Origin: Candidatus Zixiibacteriota bacterium
GTDB taxonomy: Bacteria > Zixibacteria > MSB-5A5 > UBA10806
NCBI GenBank assembly: GCA_020344055.1
Contig: CP070813.1
Coordinates: forward strand, 483,133-540,225
DNA: 57,093 nt
Direction of reading: 5' to 3'
Shown here: positions 8,777 through 17,020 of the stretch, piece by piece
How positions within the stretch are numbered: the first letter of the stretch is position 1
Layout of the letters: every line of letters begins with the position of its first letter
Made by a program: the position numbers and the translations under genes
The notes under the pieces: model-generated
Seen by the model: the letters and a program-made list of their open reading frames with translations, nothing else
Databases searched by the model: none
What the model was told of the DNA's origin: nothing

Positions 8777-11011
8777 ATGCGCAAAACGGATAAGAAAATG
8801 ATCGGTGAAACCATTTATCAATATAAAATACTTGAGAAAATCGGCTCCGGCGGTATGGGAGTGGTCTACCTGGCGGAGGATACCAGGCTCAACCGCCAGG
8901 TAGCGCTGAAATTTCTACCCGATCAATATATATCCGATGAGAATTTCAAAGTCCGTTTCATGCGGGAAGCCCAGGCTGCGGCGAAATTGAACCACCCCAA
9001 TATCATTACCATATATGAGGTGAACGAATATAACGGCCATCCCTTTATCGCCATGGAACTTGCGGAGGGAAAATCTCTTGAGGAGATAATAAAAGGCGGC
9101 GAGCTTCCCACTCCTAAAATCATAGATATATCCTTTCAGTTATGCGAGGGTTTGAAAGAGGCCCACAAGGCCGGAATCGTCCACCGGGATATAAAACCGG
9201 CCAACATTATCATAAATAAGAACGAACGCTGTAAAATTCTCGATTTTGGGCTGGCGGCGATTCAATCGGATGAAAGGCTCACCGGGACCAGGTCGTTTCT
9301 CGGCACCGTGGAATACATGTCTCCGGAACAGGTCAGGGGCGAAAAGGTAGATCATCGTTCGGATATTTTCTCGCTGGGGGTCATGCTGTATGAAATGATA
9401 ACCGGGCAATTACCGTTCAAAGGCGATTACGTGGCCGGAGTAATTTATTCCATCATCAACGAGATTCCGGAAATGCTGGATAAGCATAGATCGGCTCTAC
9501 CCGGTGAGTTCCAGTCAATCATCGATAGAACCCTGGAGAAAGACCGGGGGATGCGTTACCAGAACGTTGAGGATCTTCTGACCGATCTGCGAAAACTGAG
9601 AAGCGGATTGGGTTTCGATTCATCAACCGCCGGTCCTCCGTCAATTGCCGTTCTCCCCTTCAGGGATATGAGCTCGCAACAGGACCAGGAATATTTTTGC
9701 GACGGTATAGCGGAAGAGGTAATAAACGCGCTGGCGCAAATCGAAAACATACGTATTGTCGCCCGCACTTCGTCCTTCGCTTTCAAAGGGCAGGATACTG
9801 ATATACGCGAAATCGGAAGAAAGCTCAAGGTCATGTCCATCCTTGAGGGAAGCGTCAGGAAAGCGGGCGAACGAATGCGAATCACCGCCCAGCTGATAAA
9901 CGTTTCCGACGGTTACCATCTCTGGTCGGAACGTTACGACTGCAATTTTGACGATGTTTTCGCAATTCAGGATCAAATCTCCCTTTCCATCGTGGATAAT
10001 TTGAAGGTTAAGCTTCTGGGGGGAGAAAAGGCCAGACTTGTCAAAAGATACGTGGTCGAGCCGGAAGCATATAAGGAATTCCTCACCGGTATCCATTTCT
10101 TAAGAAAAGTATCGGAGCAAAATCTCTACAGGTCAATTGACTGCTTTAACAAAGCGCTCGAGAAATATCCGAATTATTCCCAGGCTTACGCGGGAATATC
10201 ATCCGCTTATATTTATCTCGGTTTCACCGATTACGCTCCGCCGATGGAGGTATTTCCCAAAGCAAAAACGATGGCCCTCAAAGCGATTGAATGCGAGCCG
10301 GATGCGGGTGAGGGCCATACCTGCATGGGATTTATAAAAATTTATTATGAATGGGACTGGGAAGGCGCCCGCCGAGAATTCGAAAAATCACTGGAATTGC
10401 AGCCCAATTTCATCACTGCCCATTCAGGTTACGCTTGTTATTTTATGGCCGTCGGAGATTTGGACGAGGCTATTAAACATGGTAAAAAAGCGGTGGAAAT
10501 GGATCCCCTGGGATTGCCCTCCAATATGTATCTCGGATTATATTATTTAAGAGCCGGCCGGCTCGACCTGGCCAGGGAACAAATTAAAAGGGTTATTGAT
10601 ATCGAGCCCAATGTCCCGCAACATCACTGGTTGTTGGGACAAACATTTATTCTTGAATCTAAATTTGACGAAGGTATTGGTATAATTCAAAAGGCGGTTG
10701 AAATGTCAAATAACAACACCTTGATACTGGGGGGATTGGGCTGGGCGTATGGTGTTGCTGGCCGGGCGGAGGAAGCCTACAAGATAATCAATACATTCAA
10801 AGCCAAAGCCGAAAGGGAATATATTAGGCCATTTTATATTGCCAAAATTTATTCCGCTCTCGGGGAAAACGGCCTGGCCTTCGAATGGCTTGATAAAGCC
10901 TACGATGAGCATGATATATCGTTATTCGGAATCTACAGCGACGAGACCTTGAGTAATATCCGCTCCGATCCCAGGTTTGAGAAGCTTTTAAAGAAGATGA
11001 GGTTAATATAG
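8777..11011 (+). CDS. Soluble Ser/Thr protein kinase with TolB-like and TPR regions
   Basis: 744 residues from ATG 8777; an in-frame ATG at 8798 gives MIGETIYQY, the start seen in the previous kinase, and may be the real one (CGGAG lies 14 bases before 8777, only GGA before 8798). Kinase domain ~15-275 has GSGGMGVVYLAED, HRDIKPANI, DFGLAA and SPEQVRGEK. TolB-like module ~290-440 (IAVLPFRDMSSQQ, YFCDGIAEEV, ILEGSVRKAG), then TPR units to the end. Same architecture and no membrane helix, as in the first kinase. It is separated from the next gene by two bases, so it is probably co-transcribed with the glycosyltransferase. Confidence 0.92.
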   Translation: MRKTDKKMIGETIYQYKILEKIGSGGMGVVYLAEDTRLNRQVALKFLPDQYISDENFKVRFMREAQAAAKLNHPNIITIYEVNEYNGHPFIAMELAEGKSLEEIIKGGELPTPKIIDISFQLCEGLKEAHKAGIVHRDIKPANIIINKNERCKILDFGLAAIQSDERLTGTRSFLGTVEYMSPEQVRGEKVDHRSDIFSLGVMLYEMITGQLPFKGDYVAGVIYSIINEIPEMLDKHRSALPGEFQSIIDRTLEKDRGMRYQNVEDLLTDLRKLRSGLGFDSSTAGPPSIAVLPFRDMSSQQDQEYFCDGIAEEVINALAQIENIRIVARTSSFAFKGQDTDIREIGRKLKVMSILEGSVRKAGERMRITAQLINVSDGYHLWSERYDCNFDDVFAIQDQISLSIVDNLKVKLLGGEKARLVKRYVVEPEAYKEFLTGIHFLRKVSEQNLYRSIDCFNKALEKYPNYSQAYAGISSAYIYLGFTDYAPPMEVFPKAKTMALKAIECEPDAGEGHTCMGFIKIYYEWDWEGARREFEKSLELQPNFITAHSGYACYFMAVGDLDEAIKHGKKAVEMDPLGLPSNMYLGLYYLRAGRLDLAREQIKRVIDIEPNVPQHHWLLGQTFILESKFDEGIGIIQKAVEMSNNNTLILGGLGWAYGVAGRAEEAYKIINTFKAKAEREYIRPFYIAKIYSALGENGLAFEWLDKAYDEHDISLFGIYSDETLSNIRSDPRFEKLLKKMRLI
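8798..8857 (+). repeat. 60-bp direct repeat bounding the GNAT pair
   Basis: Bases 8798-8857 repeat 7539-7598 with one mismatch (59/60). The repeats lie 1,259 bp apart in the same orientation, and the two GNAT genes fill the space between them. Neither flank continues the similarity. This is far longer than a transposase target duplication and no transposase is present. Confidence 0.85.
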
Positions 11012-11013
11012 TC

Positions 11014-12213
11014 ATGGGTAAAAAAATCCTGTACATCAGTGGCTCCGTAGGGCTGGGACATGTCACCAGGGATCTGGCGGTGGCGAAGGAACTCCGAAAA
11101 CAGGTTCCCGATGTCGATATATCCTGGATGGCGGCGCATCCCGCCTCGCAGATATTGAAGGACGCAGGCGAAAAACTGCTTCCCGAATCGGATTCCTGGA
11201 TCAATTACACCGCCGTCGCAGAAAAATTCGCCAAAGGCGGCAGCTTCAATTTGATAACGTGGCTTTTTCGGCTGAGAAAAGACTGGGAGAGCAACGTCGA
11301 AACATTCAAAAAAGTACTGCAGGATAATCAATTCGACCTTATAGTCGGCGATGAGACATACGAGATATCAATCGCGATTAAGAAAAATCCGCAAATTAAA
11401 AATATTCCTTATGCCGTTATTTATGATTTTATCGGAATGAAAGCGATGTCAAAAAATCCTCTTGAAATTCTGGGAGTCTATCTATGGAATAAAAAATGGG
11501 TGGAGGGCTCAAAGCAGGAGCCGTTCCCCATAGAACTGACCATTTTTGACGGTGTACCGGAGGATGTTCCCGATAAGAAGCTCGGGTTTTTATTACCCAA
11601 TATCAGGGATTTCGCCAAAGCCAGATGCGAATTCGTAGGTTACATCATTAATGCGACACTGGAAGAATTGCAGGATCATGCCAATATTCGCGGAAAACTG
11701 GGTTATGGCCCCGGGCCTCTGGTAATTTGTTCCATTGGGGGTACCGCAATCGGTAAAAAGCTTCTTGAACTTTGCGTTGAAGCTTTTCCTATTGTAAAGG
11801 AAAAAATCCCGGATTTGAAAATGCTTTTAGTTTGCGGTCCTCGTTTAGACCCCCGATCGTTGAATGTCCATCAGGGAATAATTACCAGGGGTTATATTCC
11901 CAATCTCGTTGAGCATTTCGCCGCCTGCGACCTGGCAATTGTCCAGGCGGGCGGAACATCGACCCTGGAATTGACGGCGCTGGGACGACCGTTTCTATAT
12001 TTTCCTCTGGAGCAGCATTGCGAACAGCAGGTTCATGTGGCAGGCCGATTGGCGCGGCATAAGGCCGGAGTAAAAATGTCTTTTTCGAAAACAACGCCCA
12101 ATTCGCTGGCCGATAAAATCCTCTCCAATATCGGGGCGAAAGTCAATCCCGAGCCTATCCCTGTAAATGGCGCGCAGCTTGCCGCGGAAAAAATCAAACG
12201 GTTATTGAGTTAG
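11014..12213 (+). CDS. MurG-like (GT-B) glycosyltransferase
   Basis: 399 residues. The N-terminus MGKKILYISGSVGLGHVTRD has the glycine-rich G-x-GH-x-x-R loop of MurG/GT28-type enzymes. The C-terminal half has VICSIGGTAIGKK, a middle strand ending VCGP, GYIPNLVEHFAACDLAIVQAGGTSTLELTALG and the E-Q-H-C-EQQ segment, which match the donor-binding half of the UDP-GlcNAc transferase fold. It probably transfers a nucleotide-activated sugar to a lipid or protein acceptor on the inner face of the membrane. It is only distantly similar to the second MurG-like protein at 25881-27068. It follows the kinase by two bases, which links it to the signalling genes rather than to the glycan locus 15 kb away. 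Confidence 0.82.
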   Translation: MGKKILYISGSVGLGHVTRDLAVAKELRKQVPDVDISWMAAHPASQILKDAGEKLLPESDSWINYTAVAEKFAKGGSFNLITWLFRLRKDWESNVETFKKVLQDNQFDLIVGDETYEISIAIKKNPQIKNIPYAVIYDFIGMKAMSKNPLEILGVYLWNKKWVEGSKQEPFPIELTIFDGVPEDVPDKKLGFLLPNIRDFAKARCEFVGYIINATLEELQDHANIRGKLGYGPGPLVICSIGGTAIGKKLLELCVEAFPIVKEKIPDLKMLLVCGPRLDPRSLNVHQGIITRGYIPNLVEHFAACDLAIVQAGGTSTLELTALGRPFLYFPLEQHCEQQVHVAGRLARHKAGVKMSFSKTTPNSLADKILSNIGAKVNPEPIPVNGAQLAAEKIKRLLS

Positions 12214-12916
12214 CACCTATCTAATTGTCATAACATATAGAAATGGTATCTCCCTAATCATCTCTCAAACTCTGATTGATCTTTTAGTTTTTTAATATTT
12301 ACGCAATCGTCCTCCGTAGCATCCTCGATATATACCCATTTGGTGGATAGCTGTTAAACGCAAAGAATATAATAGGGAAACAGTTCCCGTCATATAATCT
12401 ATTATTCACAAACATCCTGCGGAGATCGGTCAGCTCCCTCAATTCCGGCATATCTTAAGCCATCCTATCTCATTGGATAAGGAAATGAATGAGACAAAAA
12501 CGCGCGATACGGTATTCTCGAGGGAGGCCACCGGATTTCCCGGTATTTTTATTTTCTGAATCTCTCGCATATTTATCTCGCAGTATACTCTTCGATCCTG
12601 ATACCGCCGGGGCCAATGCTTTTGTAAGTTGCTTTGGTCATCAGGTTAAGAGGACCTAAGCACTTCGAGCATGCGTGAGGCCAACGGGACCTACTGCGGA
12701 ACGGACCGGATCGAAGACTGTCATTATTTCGCCACCGCTGAAGTCTCCAAAGGTAAGTTGCCTCCTGTTTAGCCTATCTGCGTTTTACTCTCCGCTGTCG
12801 CCTCATGGCAGGAATTTGCCTGAAAACAATGTTCCCCATCAGGCAATTCTGGACAGTTGATGGGCTTTTGTTAAGAGACGGTCTCGATCAGTTTTCCGTA
12901 AAGGAGAGGAGTGTTT
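12214..12916. other. Decayed intergenic region, no intact gene
   Basis: About 700 bp with only short open stretches. On the minus strand 12299-12451 is an ATG frame of 50 codons beginning MPELRELTDLRRM (leucine-rich-repeat-like). An adjacent frame reads a plausible tail (WVYIEDATEDDCVNIKKLKD) that ends at 12258, as if one gene had a frameshift. Around 12573-12680 (-) another stretch reads CSKCLGPLNLMTK to a stop. On the plus strand 12671-12772 reads ANGTYCGTDRIEDCHYFATA to a stop. A weak hairpin (ACCGG-ATTTC-CCGGT, 12530-12544) followed by ATTTTTATTTT could terminate the upstream glycosyltransferase transcript. I take the region to be remnants of genes, with low confidence for any one. Confidence 0.35.
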
Positions 12917-13018
12917 ATGGCGGGCAGTAAAGACCGGAATCCGGAATCTTTTGATCCGGAGATCCGGCGGCGTGATAATCCGGAAACGGACTTTGCCCTA
13001 CTGATCTTTCGATTTTAA
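12917..13018 (+). CDS. Possible 33-residue small protein
   Basis: A very good ribosome-binding site (AAGGAGAGGAG, 12901-12912) precedes an ATG that opens 33 codons, rich in Arg, Asp, Pro and Glu (NPESFDPE, then DNPETDF), ending in a TAA at 13016. The last 21 bases overlap the end of the convergent secreted-protein gene. The DNA contains four near-repeats of ATCCGGA, which may instead reflect a structured 3' region of that neighbour. The strong site is the only real support; it could also be the surviving start of a lost gene. Confidence 0.3.
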   Translation: MAGSKDRNPESFDPEIRRRDNPETDFALLIFRF

Positions 13019-15016
13019 AATCAAGCCGGGCGGCGGACAATCCTGACATGGCAGCAGGATCGGCCCCCCCTTGAAATAGCCGACAAGATAGGTGACATCC
13101 AGGCCGTTAAATGAGCAGCTGTTATTGACGTCCCCTGCGACGTACCAGCTGTTTCCCGCAGTGCACTGACATATATATGGCGGCGAACTTCCGCCTTTGA
13201 AATAATTCACCATGTAAATAACATCAAGCCCGTTTGTCCCTCCCGAATTATTGATATCGCCCGCAACATAGTCGCAATCGGAGGAGCTGCTGAATATCGT
13301 AAAAGGACCGTCGGACAGATCCTCGGCGGAGTTGGACGCGTAGTCATATGCGATAATCTTGATAAAAGCGTTGTCAGTGGTATCGTCGGGAATATTCCAT
13401 AAATATAAACCGTCGTCGCTCTCTCCGGAGGAGACTAAATTATAAGGACCTCCCGTTCCATTCGATGAAAAGAAGATATCGATAGAAGTGACCCCCAAGT
13501 TATCGGTGGCGTTCCATAATATCGTCTGGACAGAATATGAAGCCCAATTCTCCCCCCCGTTGGGAGAGATAACCGTTACGGATGGAGGTACCGTATCGGG
13601 TCCCGCGCTCGGAAGCATAACATCGATTACCGTATCCGACAGAATCGGCAGATCATTTAGAATCACCGAATCAAGAATTCCCGGAAGCGAATCCGGTCTG
13701 TAAATGATGTCGTATGTATCAGGGGAGATGATTACATCGTATAAACCGGCCATATCGGTCTTATTACCGGGGGCGAAAACAGGAACGCCGCCCGGACTGA
13801 CATATGCGTTAATCGAGACATAGGGGACTCCGCTTCCTGTCGAATCCGTAACGGTCCCGCTTACATACATGCCGGTGTCAACGACTACGGTGATAACCGT
13901 ATCGCTATAGAATGCGAAATTCTCCAGGAACACCGATGACAGCCTGAGGCTGTCAGGCGGTTCTATTTCGATATTGAAATTTCCATGCGGAATAACCATC
14001 TGGAAAAATCCGGATTGGTTGGTGTTATCGTTGGGAGTGAATATTTTAAGCCCCGTGGAATATTCGAATACATCCAGGTCGACCCCGGGAACTCCCGAAC
14101 TCCCTGACTTCTCGACATTACCCGAAAGGATGCTTCCCGAGATGAGGTTGAAGTTCAATATGATATTGCCGTCTACCACCACACCATACGCTATATCTGG
14201 CACAATTCGGTTGCCGATCTGGGGAATAATACTGATATCGAAAGTCCCGGGCGGGACCACGATCCGATATTCTCCCAGTCCGTTTGTGTTATCGTTTAGA
14301 GTATAAATCCTCTCGCCCGTGAAACTATCATCGGCGTCGATATCGGCATTTACCACGGGGCCGTTTGGCCCCGTTACCGTACCCTGAACATAATAACCGC
14401 CTTCGAGGACAACATCTATAACTGTATCAGCGACGATTCCGACGTTAAATAGCTGAACGGGAACATACGGCTGCCCGGCGATTGGCCTGTACACAATTCT
14501 GTAGACTCCTGCCGGAACCAGGACATCATAATACCCCGAGGAGTCGGTGTCATCGCCGGTAGTCGGTATAAGCGTATCCGCAACCTGATCATAGAAATTC
14601 AGGTCTATCTCCGGAAGCCCGTTCCCGAGAGTATCTGTGACAAGGCCCTCCACATAATAGTGATCCTCTGGAAACAGCCTAACATCCAGAATCGTATCGC
14701 CCAGGATCGTGAAATCGAGGATCATTCTGGACCGTAGATTCAATGTCGGGTGAGGCGTAAAGCCGATATCATAGGTTGCTGATGGAAGCCCGCTGATTGA
14801 ATAAATTCCTGAACCGTCAGTGGTATCGAATGCGTTTCCGACGGGATTGCCATTATAATAAACCTGCACAGCGACCAATCCGACCGGAATAGTGTCGATA
14901 TCGGTGACGGTGCCGGAAAGAGTGAAGGCCCCGGCCGAGCCGGAGCATATCAAAATCAAAAACGTTATTGAAATAGATAATGCTGAAATTGTCCCTTTGC
15001 TTTTCGCCGCTGACAT
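12998..15016 (-). CDS. Secreted repeat protein with dockerin-like tail
   Basis: 672 residues. A signal peptide (hydrophobic ~13-30, ending AGA) is followed by about five ~85-residue carboxypeptidase-regulatory-like repeats, each with the shape G-T-V-T-D...G-x-P...D-x-D...T-D-x-S-G-x-Y...V-P-x-G-x-Y. After these comes an Ig-like segment (PPSVTVISPNGGENW). The C-terminus has two copies of a Ca-binding dockerin-like unit (GDINNSGGTNGLDVIYMV and GDVNNSCSFNGLDVTYLV, each ending FKGG) with paired cysteines. It is last in the long minus-strand glycan locus and starts behind GGGAG, 15 bp from its neighbour. Likely an extracellular or surface-attached structural protein; the tail probably serves as a surface or matrix anchor. 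Confidence 0.85.
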   Translation of the reverse strand: MSAAKSKGTISALSISITFLILICSGSAGAFTLSGTVTDIDTIPVGLVAVQVYYNGNPVGNAFDTTDGSGIYSISGLPSATYDIGFTPHPTLNLRSRMILDFTILGDTILDVRLFPEDHYYVEGLVTDTLGNGLPEIDLNFYDQVADTLIPTTGDDTDSSGYYDVLVPAGVYRIVYRPIAGQPYVPVQLFNVGIVADTVIDVVLEGGYYVQGTVTGPNGPVVNADIDADDSFTGERIYTLNDNTNGLGEYRIVVPPGTFDISIIPQIGNRIVPDIAYGVVVDGNIILNFNLISGSILSGNVEKSGSSGVPGVDLDVFEYSTGLKIFTPNDNTNQSGFFQMVIPHGNFNIEIEPPDSLRLSSVFLENFAFYSDTVITVVVDTGMYVSGTVTDSTGSGVPYVSINAYVSPGGVPVFAPGNKTDMAGLYDVIISPDTYDIIYRPDSLPGILDSVILNDLPILSDTVIDVMLPSAGPDTVPPSVTVISPNGGENWASYSVQTILWNATDNLGVTSIDIFFSSNGTGGPYNLVSSGESDDGLYLWNIPDDTTDNAFIKIIAYDYASNSAEDLSDGPFTIFSSSSDCDYVAGDINNSGGTNGLDVIYMVNYFKGGSSPPYICQCTAGNSWYVAGDVNNSCSFNGLDVTYLVGYFKGGPILLPCQDCPPPGLILKSKDQ

Positions 15017-15031
15017 ATAAAACTCCCGATG

Positions 15032-17005
15032 CTACTTTATTAAAAGCATTTTCCTGGTTTTTTCTCCAAAAGAAGAGCTGATTTTATAAAAGTATACTCC
15101 ACTTGAAACTCTATTTTCGCGGTTGTCGGTTCCATCCCAGACGGTGGAATGTTCACCGATATTTACATTCCCCGGCTCAAATGATCTAATCTTCTGACCC
15201 AGGCTATTATATATCGAAATTTCAATGCGGCTCTCCTCAAATAAGAAATAATGAATTGCCGTGGAGTTGTTAAAGGGATTGGGAAAATTCTGCCTAAGGA
15301 GAAAACGATCCGGAAATGGTCCTGGCCGGGTCCTCAGTATGAAAACCAAAGACGTATCCGAATCTATTTCGAGATCGGTCTGATCATATGGAATAAAGTT
15401 GGATCCATCGGGCATAATCATTTCGATAGAATATGTTTCCGATAAAAGCGAAACCTGAGTAGTCCCGAAATAATCTGTTAAATTATGCGGCGTAAAGAGC
15501 TCCGCGCCGGTACCGGATATAGTGAAATCAAACCTGACATCTTCCACCGGCGTGCCGTTGATATCGTCATAAACGACGGCGGAAAAGATATAGCCGCTGT
15601 CCAGAACCACATCCTCCCAGACGGTGTCCGCCTCGAACGTCACATCGTCTATTTTTAAGGCCACCATCCTGTTACCTCTCGGTGGAATAAAGGCAAAATC
15701 ATAAGTCCCCAGGGGAACATCCAGATCGTAAAATCCCAGGGTATCTGTATGATTATCGGAAGACAACAGCATATTTCCAGTGATTTGTTCGATGATATTG
15801 ACTTCGATATCGGGGAGGCCGTTTCCCGCCCTATCTTTTACCATACCCTGAAGATTTACCCTGTCTATCTCCCCCAGTCTGATATAGAGCGTGGTGTCGC
15901 TCGAAATGACAACGTTATCCAGAAACGCCCTGTCCAGCAGAGTCCCCGGCGGAGGTTGAGCGCGAACCGCATAGGTATCGGGGAGAACAGCAAAAGAAGC
16001 CATTCCCAGACTGTCGGTTTCGTCATAAGGCGTAAATATCTTTTCGTCCGTTCGCTCCAGGATAAAATCGATATCCGCACCGGGCACTGGGTTTTCCAGG
16101 GAATCGGTGACGACAGCGGTAAATATAAATCCCGATTGCAGCGTCTGATCATATGGCGTATCTCCCGCGATGGCGAAGCTGTCGATGGCGACGCCGACAT
16201 AACGGCTTCCGCGAGGCGGCTCGAACCGGAGTACGAAAAGGCCGGTGTCCACCGCCACTGTATAAAATCCGGTGGAATCCGTTTTGCCGTTGGCCACATA
16301 TATTTTTCGACCTGTTATCTGGTCCCGAAGATCGATACTTATGCTGTCTATACCCTGACCTGTTGTATCAGTTACCGTACCATAGAGCAGAGATCCTTCC
16401 TCAAGGATAACATCAAAGGCGGTATCGGCATGAACGTCAAGAGTATCTAATTGCAGACCCTTCCAGCGGCTTCCCCGCGGCGGTTCGAATCGCAGACGGT
16501 AAAAATCGGGAGGAACCACAATCCAGAATTCGCCCGTAAGGCTGTCGGAGTTATCGTCGGGGGTATAAATCCTTTGGCCTGTAGAAAGCCTGTCGGCGTC
16601 GAGATCAACGCCCCCGATCGGATTATCAAACCGGTCTTTTACAGTGCCCGATATTATTTCCCCGAAATTTAAAACGACATTTATTTCAATGGGCGATCCG
16701 TCGGATAAATCGACATCAAAGATCTGATGCCCGAGGAGGTTGGAATTCGGATACGGGGCATATGAAATGTGATATATCCCGGGCAGGACACAAACAGTGT
16801 AAAAACCGTTCGGGTCGGTGTTATCGCCGGGAGTATATATTCTCTGTCCCGTGATAGCGTCATCGAAATCCAGGTCGGCGTCGGCCACCGGGTTCCCATT
16901 GGGATCGGTAACGAAGCCCGATACGCACGGAATCTGCCCGTATGCACCTGCTATAAGCATAAGATTCGCCAATATATTAATTGATACTTTAAGGAATAAT
17001 CTCAT
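15032..17005 (-). CDS. Secreted repeat protein with T9SS-type sorting domain
   Basis: 657 residues. Signal peptide (NILANLMLIAGAYG), then about six carboxypeptidase-regulatory-like repeats (each carrying a D-x-D...I-Y-T/V-P...D-N-T-D stretch), closely similar to those of the next gene downstream. The final ~90 residues have FLLRQNFPNPFNNST, a FlgD-like fold (IYNSLGQKIRSF) and a closing GVYFYKI...KMLLIK, which is the type A sorting domain recognised by the type IX secretion system. The protein should therefore cross the outer membrane and be anchored or released at the surface. It is notable that the adjacent gene shares the repeats but carries a different tail. Confidence 0.88.
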   Translation of the reverse strand: MRLFLKVSINILANLMLIAGAYGQIPCVSGFVTDPNGNPVADADLDFDDAITGQRIYTPGDNTDPNGFYTVCVLPGIYHISYAPYPNSNLLGHQIFDVDLSDGSPIEINVVLNFGEIISGTVKDRFDNPIGGVDLDADRLSTGQRIYTPDDNSDSLTGEFWIVVPPDFYRLRFEPPRGSRWKGLQLDTLDVHADTAFDVILEEGSLLYGTVTDTTGQGIDSISIDLRDQITGRKIYVANGKTDSTGFYTVAVDTGLFVLRFEPPRGSRYVGVAIDSFAIAGDTPYDQTLQSGFIFTAVVTDSLENPVPGADIDFILERTDEKIFTPYDETDSLGMASFAVLPDTYAVRAQPPPGTLLDRAFLDNVVISSDTTLYIRLGEIDRVNLQGMVKDRAGNGLPDIEVNIIEQITGNMLLSSDNHTDTLGFYDLDVPLGTYDFAFIPPRGNRMVALKIDDVTFEADTVWEDVVLDSGYIFSAVVYDDINGTPVEDVRFDFTISGTGAELFTPHNLTDYFGTTQVSLLSETYSIEMIMPDGSNFIPYDQTDLEIDSDTSLVFILRTRPGPFPDRFLLRQNFPNPFNNSTAIHYFLFEESRIEISIYNSLGQKIRSFEPGNVNIGEHSTVWDGTDNRENRVSSGVYFYKISSSFGEKTRKMLLIK

Positions 17006-17020
17006 CGCCTTTCCGGGCCG

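Noticed and set aside
7539..8857. Transposon or integron carrying the GNAT genes
   Set aside because: There is no transposase, integrase or terminal inverted repeat; the 60-bp direct repeats are kinase coding sequence, not mobile-element ends.
12675..12860. 61-codon plus-strand frame starting at GTG
   Set aside because: Low-complexity Ser/Pro content and no ribosome-binding site. An overlapping frame from 12671 looks more protein-like, and both are treated as part of a decayed region.
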